Shown: positions 43,569 to 52,362 of the stretch, in pieces | How the letters are laid out: each line of letters starts with the position of its first letter | How positions within the stretch are numbered: position 1 is the first letter of the stretch | Origin: JAOPZW01 sp963803375 | GTDB taxonomy: Bacteria; Actinomycetota; Thermoleophilia; Solirubrobacterales; Solirubrobacteraceae | Direction: 5' to 3' | DNA: 64,000 nt | NCBI GenBank assembly: GCA_963803375.1 | Contig: CAWDMB010000016.1 | Coordinates: 1 to 64,000 of the forward strand | The notes under the pieces: generated by a model | What the model was told of the DNA's origin: nothing | Databases searched by the model: none | The model's input: the letters and a program-made list of their open reading frames with translations, nothing else | Translations under genes and position numbers: made by a program

Positions 43569-45032
43569 TCACAGATCGCGCGCGGCGATCTCCGTGGTGC
43601 GGCGGGCCAGCTCGGCTCCGTAGGCCGTCCACACGCCCTCGCCCCAATAGCGGTAGCAGCTGGTCTCGCTGGCGAGCAGGTGAAACAGCGCGTTGCGGTA
43701 GCTCGGATCGGAGCTGGGGACTCCCCGAGCGAGCACGCGCTGGTGGAACTGCGAGCTGGCGCGCTCCATCGGGATCAGGACGTCATCGTAGCCGCGTACC
43801 CAGGAGATGTTGTTCGTCCAGCTGCCGCCCTCCATGTGAAAGCGATCGTCCTCGCGGCCCGCGTCCTCGATCACCTGCGCGAGCCGGTCGGGGCCGTCCC
43901 CCGGGTCCATGCGGTCCCAGATGCGGCGCTGAAAGAGCGGTTCGAGCACCGGCAGGTCCCCTTCGCCCACGCCGCTTGCGAACAGGCGCTCGAGATACTC
44001 GGTCGCGTTCAGCAGCGCGGTGGCCGACCCCGAGGAATCGCGGACGGCCTCGAAGTACTTGGGCGGGAACTCGTTCATCATCACCCCGCCGTTCTCCCCG
44101 TCGGCAATCTGCGTCACGAGGGGGGGCACCATGCGATCCCCCAGCTCCCAGCGGCCAAGTGTGCGCGCCTCGTAGTAGGGCTGCATCTGCGCGACCAGCT
44201 TGGTGTCGCTCCCCTGCGTCTTGACGATCGCGACGATGCTCGCCGTCTCGCCGCTGGAACTCGTGCAGACCAGCCGGTGGGGCAGGTGCTTGCGCTCGAC
44301 GCCCGAGCCATCCGGCTGCTCGACCGTGTGCTCCTGCACGAGCACCCAGCGGTATCCGCAGTCCAGCAGCGTGCGCACGAAGTCGTAGGCGACGTCGGGA
44401 TGGTTCGGCAGCGCCATCTCAGACGGAGAGAAGCCGCGCACGCGAGCGAGCGCCTCGAGCCCGAACAGCGCGGCGAAATGGTGCTGCCATGCCCGTACGT
44501 GCAGACGAAAGTCCTGAACCGGCGTCGACGGAGCGACGGAGTGTCCCCAGGGGCAGCCGAGCCACTCCACCGCCCAGCGATACCTCGGGTCGCACGTGAT
44601 CGACCGCAGCGCCTCCAGCACATCGTCGGCGCCCATCTGCTGCAAGCCGTGCAGCAGCGTGCCCGAGTACTCGAGCATCACCCGCGGCTGCAGGCCCTCG
44701 CCGATCAGCTGCGGGATGAACTCCCCCATCCGCCGGTAGCACCACCGAAACACCGGCGCATTGTGGTTGTCGCCGACGTCGGGGTGCTCCTCCATGTATT
44801 GCAGGTTGCTGATCAGACGGGCCGTGCGCAGGTCGTCTCCGCCGGCGGGAATGAGCGGCTGGTGCATATGCAAGGCGATCGCGTAAGCGCTGTCGATGCC
44901 CGCGAAGGGATCGCCCGCGCCGTCACGCCAGAACACGGGCGCCCCGCTGCAGACGCGTATCGCCTCGTCGACCATGCTCTCGGAGCCGGAGATGTTCGGC
45001 AATCCATCGACGTACTCTGCTAGCTGATCCAT
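43569..45032 (-). CDS. Glycoside hydrolase family 57 protein (long form)
   Basis: 487 aa. Region 1 ALHMHQPLIP, region 2 GFSPSEMALP, and the DGENGG motif IADGENGGVMMNEFP mark it as GH57. It has an extra N-terminal 50 residues and a long helical C-terminus compared with its neighbour. Cytoplasmic by sequence. The order synthase, GH57, GH57, DUF2934, phosphorylase in transcription direction suggests a complete glucan metabolism unit. A branching role is plausible because no GH13 branching enzyme gene is visible. Confidence 0.86.
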   Translation of the reverse strand: MDQLAEYVDGLPNISGSESMVDEAIRVCSGAPVFWRDGAGDPFAGIDSAYAIALHMHQPLIPAGGDDLRTARLISNLQYMEEHPDVGDNHNAPVFRWCYRRMGEFIPQLIGEGLQPRVMLEYSGTLLHGLQQMGADDVLEALRSITCDPRYRWAVEWLGCPWGHSVAPSTPVQDFRLHVRAWQHHFAALFGLEALARVRGFSPSEMALPNHPDVAYDFVRTLLDCGYRWVLVQEHTVEQPDGSGVERKHLPHRLVCTSSSGETASIVAIVKTQGSDTKLVAQMQPYYEARTLGRWELGDRMVPPLVTQIADGENGGVMMNEFPPKYFEAVRDSSGSATALLNATEYLERLFASGVGEGDLPVLEPLFQRRIWDRMDPGDGPDRLAQVIEDAGREDDRFHMEGGSWTNNISWVRGYDDVLIPMERASSQFHQRVLARGVPSSDPSYRNALFHLLASETSCYRYWGEGVWTAYGAELARRTTEIAARDL

Positions 45033-45050
45033 GTCGCGATCCTCTGCTCC

Positions 45051-46523
45051 TCACTTGTGCCTGATGTAGTCGTAGACGTTGAGGTAATCCTGGGCCGGCC
45101 GCGCCCACGAGTGATCAGCCCGCATCCCGTTGAGTTGCAGCTCACGGAACTCCGCGGGATAGGCGTTCCAGAGCCCGATCGCGCGGGCCATCGCCGATTC
45201 TAGCGCCGGCGGGTCCACGTGGTGAAAGACGTAGCCGTTGCGCTCCGGGCCGGGGAGTGACGAGTAATCGCGATCGAAGACGGTGTCGACCAACCCGCCG
45301 GTGGCGCGCACGATCGGCACGGTCCCGTACTTCAACGCGATCAGCTGCGTCAGCCCGCACGGCTCGAACAGGCTCGGCATCACCAAGAGGTCGCTTCCAG
45401 CGTAGACAAGATGTGCCAGCTCGACGCTGAAGGTGAGCTCGAGATGGCAATCTGGATTGTCGTTGAGCTCGTGCTTCAGGCGCCAGAACTCCGCGCCGAT
45501 CGCCGGGTCGGGGCTGGTCCCCAGGAGCACGAACTGCGCGCCCTCGGCCAGCGCGTAGAAGAGGGCATGACGGATCAGGTCAACGCCCTTCTGGCGGTCC
45601 AGGCGCCCGATCGACGCCACCACGGGCTTGAAGCCATGCCCGAGCAGGAACCGGTCGCGCAGCGCCTGCTTGTCGGCGTACTTGCCGTCGAGCCACTCGC
45701 TGCCGTACCGCGCCGGGATCCACGGATCGATCTCCGGGTTCCATGCGTCGTAGTCGACGCCGTTGAGCACGCCACCGAACTTGTGGCCATGGACGTGCAG
45801 GGTGTGGCCGAGGCCCCGACCCTGCTCGGTGTACTGCGCCTCCCATGCGTGCTGCGGAGAGACGGTCGTAACAAAATTGGCGTACACGATGCCGCCCTTC
45901 ATGAGGTTCAAGGCGGCGTGATTGAACTCATCCCGCAAGCGATCGTAACTGTAGAAATGGCCCGGGCGCGTGAGGCCGGTGGCCCACAGCACCGCCTCGC
46001 CGGCGACCCCCTGATGACCGAAGTTGTGAATTGTAAAGCACACGCGCTGATCACCCATGCCGAGGTCACGGTATATCTCGTACAGCAGCACGGGCACCAG
46101 GGCCGTCTGCCAATCATGACAGTGAATGACCTCGGGCCGCTTGTTGGACTGCAGCATGAACTCCAGCGCGGCCTTGGACAAGAAGGCAAAGCGAAGCACA
46201 TCGTCCGCCGAGCCGTACAGGTGCCCGCGCTCGAAAAACCGATCGTGCGAGTGCGGCTCTATGAAAAAGCACTTGCGGCCGACCACGAACCCGAACCACA
46301 CCGTACAGTGAATCGCGCCGCTGTACCATGGAACCCAGAGATCCCAGTACGTCACGGTCAGATCGGAGATCAGGTCATAACGCATGCAGTCGTACTTCGG
46401 GAGGATGATCTCCACAGCGTGGCCGCGCAGCTCGAGCTCACGACTGAGACCCAACACGACGTCCGCCAGCCCGCCGGCCTGCGCGGCCGGCGCGCACTCG
46501 GACGCCACCATCACCGCAAACAA
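45051..46523 (-). CDS. glgA: Glycogen/starch synthase (GT5)
   Basis: Glycosyltransferase family 5, 490 aa. N-terminal ASECAPAAQAGGLADVVLGL includes the K/xTGGL-like nucleotide-sugar loop, here QAGGL. The C-terminal domain has GRLDRQKGVDLI and PSLFEPCGLTQL with the catalytic Glu. I choose TTG 46523, which puts the family start in register and has GAGGG six bases before it; the open frame extends 27 codons further. The Lys of KTGGL, which binds the glucosyl donor in many GlgA proteins, is replaced by Gln, as in some distant synthases. First gene of the glucan cluster. Confidence 0.9.
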   Translation of the reverse strand: MFAVMVASECAPAAQAGGLADVVLGLSRELELRGHAVEIILPKYDCMRYDLISDLTVTYWDLWVPWYSGAIHCTVWFGFVVGRKCFFIEPHSHDRFFERGHLYGSADDVLRFAFLSKAALEFMLQSNKRPEVIHCHDWQTALVPVLLYEIYRDLGMGDQRVCFTIHNFGHQGVAGEAVLWATGLTRPGHFYSYDRLRDEFNHAALNLMKGGIVYANFVTTVSPQHAWEAQYTEQGRGLGHTLHVHGHKFGGVLNGVDYDAWNPEIDPWIPARYGSEWLDGKYADKQALRDRFLLGHGFKPVVASIGRLDRQKGVDLIRHALFYALAEGAQFVLLGTSPDPAIGAEFWRLKHELNDNPDCHLELTFSVELAHLVYAGSDLLVMPSLFEPCGLTQLIALKYGTVPIVRATGGLVDTVFDRDYSSLPGPERNGYVFHHVDPPALESAMARAIGLWNAYPAEFRELQLNGMRADHSWARPAQDYLNVYDYIRHK

Positions 46524-46754
46524 CGCAGACCCTCGTTGAGCACCGGAGTCCCCCCGTCGCCGGCGACAGAAGCGTGCGCACTCCCGTCGCCCTCCGCGAA
46601 ACATGACGAAGCCGCCAAGCGCCAGATCCTAGCCCAGAGGTGCCCGTGCGCCGACGTGCCCGACGCCGACACGCGGATCGCGGTCCACGCGCCGGTCGAC
46701 CGTCGCCGCCCAGCCGCGTGCGGCGTGGGCGTGGCATCGACCGCGAGCGGCCGC

Positions 46755-47267
46755 TCAGCGCTTGGCCAGCTGCTTCGGCGTGACGAAGTCCGTGAGCTCC
46801 GCGCGGCCCGGGCGGAGGTCGCCCCAGCGGCCGCTGAACTCGAGCGTCGCGAGCGCGCCGGTCGGATACTTGCGGCGGAGGTCTGCGAGCTTCTGCCCGC
46901 TGCCGGCCAGGCTGAGCGCGAGCCGCTCCACGCCGGGGCTGTGGCCGATCAGCATCAGCGACTCGACGCCGTCCTCGACCGCTCGCAACCGCTCGAGCAG
47001 GCGCTGCTCGGAGGCGGCGTAGAGCTCGCGCTCGATCTGCACGGATATCCCCTCGCCGAGCGCCGGCGCGATCCGCTCGAGCGTCTCGCGCGTGCGCCGC
47101 GCCGACGAGCAGAGCACCAGCTCGGGTGTGACGCCCGCCCGGCCCATGTGCTCGGCGATCAGCTTCATCGCGCGCCGTCCACGTGGCGCGAGCGGGCGGT
47201 CGTGGTCGACGAGCTCGGAATCGTCCCAGCTCGACTTCGCGTGGCGGAGGAGAAACAGCTGCTTCAT
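46755..47267 (-). CDS. SixA-type histidine phosphatase
   Basis: 170-aa phosphohistidine phosphatase of the histidine-phosphatase superfamily. The RHG motif is LFLLRHAKSSW, the second motif is LCSSARRTRETLERI, and the second catalytic His is LMLIGHSPGVERLA. SixA acts on phosphohistidine in phosphorelay or PTS proteins; the partner here is unknown. ATG 47267 is chosen; GTG 47276 is an alternative nine bases earlier. The 231 bases between the glycogen-synthase start and this gene's stop show no coding signal. Confidence 0.88.
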   Translation of the reverse strand: MKQLFLLRHAKSSWDDSELVDHDRPLAPRGRRAMKLIAEHMGRAGVTPELVLCSSARRTRETLERIAPALGEGISVQIERELYAASEQRLLERLRAVEDGVESLMLIGHSPGVERLALSLAGSGQKLADLRRKYPTGALATLEFSGRWGDLRPGRAELTDFVTPKQLAKR

Positions 47268-47414
47268 TGGGTCCACTGCCGCCTTGGGATGATGTCGATT
47301 CGGCGTGTCGCAGCCCTCGCCGCGGGTCAGCGGCGGCAGCTCGACGCGCGAGCCGGTGACGATCGCGAGCGCCTCGACCGCACCGTCGGCGGGACCGGCC
47401 GGCGGCGCACGCCG

Positions 47415-48812
47415 CTAGCCGACGCGCATCGTCGGGCCGAGCGCGCCGCGGAACGCCACGCGGTAGAGGCCCGGCCGCGCGACGGCGGCCTCGTAGCGCC
47501 CACCGGCGTGGACGACGGCGTCGGCCACGGTGCGCCAGCGACCGCCGGCGCGGCGCTGCACCTCCAGCGACGTCCCGGCCCGTGCAGGCGCGATCGTCCC
47601 GGTCAGACGGGCGGCGACCCGCGTCGCGCCGGCGGCGCGGGCCGGGCCGGGGACCGGCGGTGGCGGTGGCGCCGGCGCCATGACGGTCGTGCCCACGGTC
47701 GTGAACGAGGCCCAGGTGTCGTAGAGGCCGAAGGCCGCTCGCAGTCGCGGGCCCGTCACGGTCGTGCTCCCGCGGCTGCCGAGCACCGCCGCGCGCACGA
47801 CGCGCGGCGAGACGCCGCGCTGCAGGACCTGGATCCCGCGGAAGCGGCCCTTGATCGAGCGCCCGATCCGCGCGCGCACCTGAGCGTCGCTGAAGCGCAG
47901 CGGACCCCAGCGGTGCTTGGGCGCGACGCTGTCGAACGGGTCGTCGACGCCCTTCAGCCACGGCCTGGGCGCCGAGCCCACGAACGAGTTCTGGATGTCC
48001 TCGGTCCTGCCGCCCGAGCTCGAGAAGAAGAACGTCGTGACGGGCGCGCCGGCGTAGGTGACGACGACGCCGCCGGTCGCGGCCACGGCCGCGTCCGTCG
48101 CCGCCGACTCGGCCGCGATCCCGCGATAGACCTGCGAGCTGACGCCGGCGTGCTGGTCGAAGAGCGCGCCGCCCGCGTGGGTCGTGATCGCGTACGTGCG
48201 CGCGGCCACGGCCTGGGCCTTGAGCGCCTCGGTCGGCCAGCTCGACGGGACCTCCCCGCCGACGACCCCGCGCACGTAGCTCTCGAGGTCGAGCGCGTTG
48301 ACCGCCGCGATGCCTGAGCCCGAGGGGCTCAGGACGAGCCCGCCGCGATAGAGGCCGTCGCGCACGGCGGAGGTCGTGACCCCGAAGAGCCGCAGCGGCT
48401 GGCCCGGGGGCGGGTCGACGCGCAGCTGCGGGCCGGTCAGCAGCGCCCGGCCCGACGCGGACCGGAGCACGACCCCGGCTCCCCGACGGGCGACGCTGTA
48501 CGTGCGCCGCGCCGAGAGCCCGCGGCCGCTCGCGCTGACGACGCCGCGGAAGCGCTGGACGGACCCCGTCTGCAGGAGCACGCGCACCTGTGGGCTCGCG
48601 CTGAGCTGCCCGAGCGCGGTGCCCGTGTAGTAGTGGGCGAGGATCGACTGGTAGCTCGCGAGGTGCAGCGCGTAGCCGTAGGCGCCGTACTGGCTGAGGC
48701 CGATGCCGTGGCCGAAGCCCGCGCCGCGGATCGTCAGGCGCGTGGCCGCGCCGGCCGCGGGCGCGCAGGCCAGCGGCACCGCGGCGAGGAGCAGGATCGC
48801 CAGTCGGCGCAT
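47415..48812 (-). CDS. Secreted SpoIID/LytB-domain protein
   Basis: 465 aa. A signal peptide (1-about 23, ending AGAA) precedes GAGFGHGIGLSQYGAYGYA, the classic SpoIID start, then LESYVRGVVGGEVPSSW with the catalytic-type Glu, QAVAARTYA, and the FFFSSSGGRTEDIQ segment. The C-terminal 110 residues hold a Pro-rich linker and a beta-sandwich-like repeat (about 380-465). SpoIID is a lytic transglycosylase in spore formers; in non-sporulating actinobacteria homologues may remodel peptidoglycan. Confidence 0.87.
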   Translation of the reverse strand: MRRLAILLLAAVPLACAPAAGAATRLTIRGAGFGHGIGLSQYGAYGYALHLASYQSILAHYYTGTALGQLSASPQVRVLLQTGSVQRFRGVVSASGRGLSARRTYSVARRGAGVVLRSASGRALLTGPQLRVDPPPGQPLRLFGVTTSAVRDGLYRGGLVLSPSGSGIAAVNALDLESYVRGVVGGEVPSSWPTEALKAQAVAARTYAITTHAGGALFDQHAGVSSQVYRGIAAESAATDAAVAATGGVVVTYAGAPVTTFFFSSSGGRTEDIQNSFVGSAPRPWLKGVDDPFDSVAPKHRWGPLRFSDAQVRARIGRSIKGRFRGIQVLQRGVSPRVVRAAVLGSRGSTTVTGPRLRAAFGLYDTWASFTTVGTTVMAPAPPPPPVPGPARAAGATRVAARLTGTIAPARAGTSLEVQRRAGGRWRTVADAVVHAGGRYEAAVARPGLYRVAFRGALGPTMRVG

Positions 48813-48904
48813 CGATGCAGGCAACCCGGATCGGCCCTGGGGAGTTGCGGTGGTAGCTTGCGCGACGTGGGGCACGGACCGTCTCAGGGTAGGCGCTCGG
48901 GCCG

Positions 48905-50551
48905 ATGAGCGGGCGCCGGGCCTCCGACGTCTTCGTGGAGTGCCTGGAGGCGGAGGGCGTCCGCTACGTCTTCGGCATCCCGGGCGAGGAGACCCTCGAC
49001 CTCAACCGGTCGCTCGCCAACTCGTCGGTCTCCTTCGTGCCCGTCCGCCACGAGCAGGGCGGGGCCTACATGGCCGACATGTACGGCCGGCTCACGGGCC
49101 GCGCCGGCGTCTGCCTGGGCACGCTGGGTCCCGGGGCGATGAACCTCGTCACCGCGATCGGCGACGCCTACCTCGACCGCGCGCCGCTCGTCGCGCTCAC
49201 GGGCCAGGCGGACCTCGAGCGCATGCACAAGGAGTCCCACCAGTTCATCGACCTCGTCGAGCTCTTCCGGCCGATCACGAAGTGGAACGCCCGCGTGACG
49301 AGCCCGGAGATCGTGCCCGAGGTCGTGCGCAAGGCCTTCAAGGTGGCCGAGTCCGAGAAGCCGGGGGCGACGCATCTCGAGCTGCCCGAGGACGTCATGG
49401 CCGCCGCGGTCGAGGGCGCCGTGCCGCTGGCGCGCCGGCGGCCGGTCAAGCCCGAGCCCAGCGCGCGCGAGCTGCTCGAGGCCGCCGACGTCATTCGCAA
49501 CGCGATCAACCCGGTGGCGCTGGCCGGCAACGGCGTCGTGCGCGCCGGCGCGGCCCCCGCGCTGCGCGAGTTCTGCCGCGCGACGGGCATCGCGGTGGCC
49601 GAGACCTTCATGGGCAAGGGCCTCGTCGACTTCACCGACCCCAAGGCGCTGGGCACGGTCGGGTTGCAGTCGCGCGACTACGCTATGGCCGGCTTCGAGG
49701 ACGCCGACGTCGTCATCGCCGTCGGCTACGACCTCGTCGAGCACTCGCCGCAGCACTGGAACCCGCGCAAGGACAAGACGATCGTGATCGTCGACTCCGA
49801 GCCGGCCGAGATCGACGAGTTCTTCCAGGCCGAGGTCGAGCTCGTAGGCGACATCTACCACGGGCTCACGCGGCTGGCCGAGGAGTGCCGCGACGTGCCC
49901 CACTCGGGCGGCTCGCAGCGCCTGCGCGACGTCGTGCTCGGGCGCTTCGAGGCCGCGCGCGAGGACGACGGCTTCCCGTTCCAGCCCCCGCGGGTGCTGT
50001 GGGAGATCAGGGACGCGCTGGGCCCCGAGGACATCCTCATCTCGGACGTGGGCCTGCACAAGCTCTGGATCGGGCGCATGTTCCCCGCCCACGAGCCCAA
50101 CACGGTCCTGATCGCCAACGGCCTCGCGGGCATGGGCTTCGCGCTTCCGAGCGCGATCGCCGCGAAGCTCGTGCACCCCGAGCGCAACGTGGTCACGGTC
50201 AGCGGGGACGGCGGCTTCCTCATGAACTGCCAGGAGCTCGAGACCGCCGTGCGGCTGCGTACGTCGATCGTCAACCTCGTCTGGGAGAACCGCCAGTTCG
50301 GCTCGATCGTCTGGAAGCAGGACAAGCGCTTCGGCGAGCACTTCGGGACGGACTTCACCAACCCGGACTTCGTCCGCCTCGCCGAGTCCTTCGGGATGCC
50401 GGCGTTCCGCTGCGAGGCGGTCGACGACCTCGGTCGCCACCTGCGCCACGCGCTCGGCCTCGACCTCCCGTCGCTGATCGTCGTGCCGATCGACTACTCG
50501 ATCGACGTGGCCATCAGCGAGGAGCTCGGCACGGAGACCGTCCAGGCGTGA
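48905..50551 (+). CDS. Thiamine-diphosphate enzyme, acetolactate-synthase type
   Basis: 548 aa with the three-domain TPP-enzyme layout. The N-terminal domain has YVFGIPGEETLDLNRSL and RHEQGGAYMADMYGRLTG with the catalytic Glu equivalent. The TPP-binding motif is SGDGGFLMNCQELETA. It resembles catabolic AlsS/IlvB-like enzymes; there is no small regulatory subunit gene nearby, which favours the catabolic or a different carboligase role. The stop overlaps the glycosyltransferase start (GTGA), an unexplained pairing. Confidence 0.87.
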   Translation: MSGRRASDVFVECLEAEGVRYVFGIPGEETLDLNRSLANSSVSFVPVRHEQGGAYMADMYGRLTGRAGVCLGTLGPGAMNLVTAIGDAYLDRAPLVALTGQADLERMHKESHQFIDLVELFRPITKWNARVTSPEIVPEVVRKAFKVAESEKPGATHLELPEDVMAAAVEGAVPLARRRPVKPEPSARELLEAADVIRNAINPVALAGNGVVRAGAAPALREFCRATGIAVAETFMGKGLVDFTDPKALGTVGLQSRDYAMAGFEDADVVIAVGYDLVEHSPQHWNPRKDKTIVIVDSEPAEIDEFFQAEVELVGDIYHGLTRLAEECRDVPHSGGSQRLRDVVLGRFEAAREDDGFPFQPPRVLWEIRDALGPEDILISDVGLHKLWIGRMFPAHEPNTVLIANGLAGMGFALPSAIAAKLVHPERNVVTVSGDGGFLMNCQELETAVRLRTSIVNLVWENRQFGSIVWKQDKRFGEHFGTDFTNPDFVRLAESFGMPAFRCEAVDDLGRHLRHALGLDLPSLIVVPIDYSIDVAISEELGTETVQA

Positions 50552-52362
50552 GTCCCCACGGCGACGACGCAGATCCGCCGGGCGAGCCCGCCGCGGGCCA
50601 GACCCCGTGGGCGGCGCAGGTTTACCGGCTGCGGGCGAAGGATGCCGCATTCGCGATCGACGGCCTGCTCACGGACGCGGCGCCCGGCCTGCAGCGCGGC
50701 ACCGTCATCGCCAACCGCCGCCGCGACGACGCCGAGGCCCGCGTGCCCGCCCGGGTCGAGTCCGGGAGCTTCGAGGCCGAGCTCGATCTGGTGCTGCTGC
50801 TCGGCGCCGATCGGCGCACGGACGTCTGGGACCTCTTCTTCCAGGCCCGGCCGGGCGCGCCGCGGCTGCGGCTGGCCGCCGCGCGGCCCGACGGCGGCTT
50901 CGCGGCGGCGCGCGTGGGCGCGGGCCGCTGGCGCCGCGAGCTCGAGGCCTACGCGACCGCCAGGGGCAACCTCTCGATCCGCTCCCGCCGGGCGGCCGAG
51001 AAGCCGGCCGCGCCGCCTCCGGCCGTGCCGCGCGGGCGCAGCGGCCGCGCCAAGCGGGTCGTCGCGCGGGTGCTCAACCGCGCGGCCCTGCGCGGCACGC
51101 GCCGGCTCGTGGGCTCGCGGCGACGGCGCCCGGGGGGCCGGCCGCGGGTCGTCTTCGTGCTCATGAGCGCCTGGGGCATGGGCGGGACGATCCGCACGAC
51201 GCTCAACCTCGCCGGGCACCTCGCCGAGCGTCACGACGTCGTCGTCCTCAGTGTCCTGCGCACGCGCGAGCGCCCGTTCCTGCCGGTCCCCGCCGGCGTG
51301 CGGCTCGTGGCCCTCGACGACCGCCGGCGCAGCGCGGCGCCCGCCGGCCTCCTCGAGCGGCTGCTGCGCGTCGCCCCGAGCGTGCTCATGCCGACATCCG
51401 ACCGCGCCCACGACCACTGGTCGCTGTGGACCGACGCGCGGCTGGTGGGCGAGCTGCGCCGGCTGGCGCCCGACGTGCTCGTCGGCACCCGACCCGGGCT
51501 CAACCTCCTCGTGACCGGTCTGCGGCCCGCGGGCGCGGTCGCGATCGGCGTCGAGCACCTCAACCTCGCGGTCCGGCCCCAGGCGCTGCGCGCGGACCTC
51601 CGCGGCAGGCTCGCCGGTCTCGACGCGCTCGTCGTCCTCACCGAGAGCGATCTCGCGCAGGCTCGCGAGCTCGTCGGCGACGACGTTCGCGTCGTGGCGA
51701 TCCCCAACGCGGCGCCGCCGGTCCGCGCCGAGCCGTCGAGGCTCGACGCGCCGGTCGTGATCGGCGCCGGCCGGCTGCGGCCACAGAAGGGCTTCGACCG
51801 GCTGATCCGCGCGTTCGCGCCCGTGGCGGCCGCGCACCCCGACTGGCGCCTGAGGATCTTCGGCGACGGCCGGCAGCACGCCGCCCTGCTCGCGCTCGTG
51901 GCCGAGCACGGCCTCGAGGACCACGTCTCGCTGCCGGGGCGCGCACGCGACCTCGGCGCCGAGCTCGAGCGCGCCTCGATCTTCGCGCTCTCCTCGCGCT
52001 TCGAGGGCCTCCCGATGGTGCTCGTCGAGGCGATGAGCGAGGGCCTGGCGATCGTGAGCTTCGACTGCCGCACCGGCCCGCGCGATGTCCTCGACGACGG
52101 CCGGACCGGTGTCCTCGTGCCCGACGGCGACGAGGCGGCGCTGACGCGGGCGCTGCTCGAGCTGGTGGAGGACCCGGAGCGGCGCCGGCGACTCGGCGCC
52201 GCCGCCCGTGAGCGCGCGGGCGAGCTATCGCTGGGGGCGATCGGCGCGCGCTGGGATGCGCTGCTGGCCGAGCTGCTGGCGAACCGTGCGCCGCGCGAAC
52301 GTCGGATGCCGGCCGACGCCGGTGCAGGGGTACCCTCGGCTCATGACCACGGCAACGGCTGA
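50548..52362 (+). CDS. GT4-family glycosyltransferase with N-terminal extension
   Basis: 604 aa. Residues 1-about 190 form an unrecognised N-terminal domain ending in a strongly basic stretch. The GT-B fold then starts VVFVLMSAWGMGGTIRTTL and ends with donor-site segment LSSRFEGLPMVLVEAMSEG, where the Glu pair is typical of GT4. It has GRLRPQKGFDRLIRAF and DCRTGPRDVL, as in CapM/GtfA-type enzymes acting on surface polymers. GTG 50548 overlaps the upstream stop. The 3' end runs 20 bases into the next gene, and the promoter of that gene lies inside it. Confidence 0.85.
   Translation: MSPHGDDADPPGEPAAGQTPWAAQVYRLRAKDAAFAIDGLLTDAAPGLQRGTVIANRRRDDAEARVPARVESGSFEAELDLVLLLGADRRTDVWDLFFQARPGAPRLRLAAARPDGGFAAARVGAGRWRRELEAYATARGNLSIRSRRAAEKPAAPPPAVPRGRSGRAKRVVARVLNRAALRGTRRLVGSRRRRPGGRPRVVFVLMSAWGMGGTIRTTLNLAGHLAERHDVVVLSVLRTRERPFLPVPAGVRLVALDDRRRSAAPAGLLERLLRVAPSVLMPTSDRAHDHWSLWTDARLVGELRRLAPDVLVGTRPGLNLLVTGLRPAGAVAIGVEHLNLAVRPQALRADLRGRLAGLDALVVLTESDLAQARELVGDDVRVVAIPNAAPPVRAEPSRLDAPVVIGAGRLRPQKGFDRLIRAFAPVAAAHPDWRLRIFGDGRQHAALLALVAEHGLEDHVSLPGRARDLGAELERASIFALSSRFEGLPMVLVEAMSEGLAIVSFDCRTGPRDVLDDGRTGVLVPDGDEAALTRALLELVEDPERRRRLGAAARERAGELSLGAIGARWDALLAELLANRAPRERRMPADAGAGVPSAHDHGNG
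52331..52336 (+). promoter_or_regulatory. -10 box of leaderless dehydrogenase gene, inside the glycosyltransferase
   Basis: TACCCT six bases before ATG 52343. The start precedes the upstream stop by 20 bases, so both frames are read here. Confidence 0.55.

Noticed and set aside
45411..48317. 968-codon + strand open frame across glycogen synthase, SixA and SpoIID genes
   Set aside because: It crosses three well-supported - strand genes and an intergenic region; its sequence is low-complexity shadow translation.
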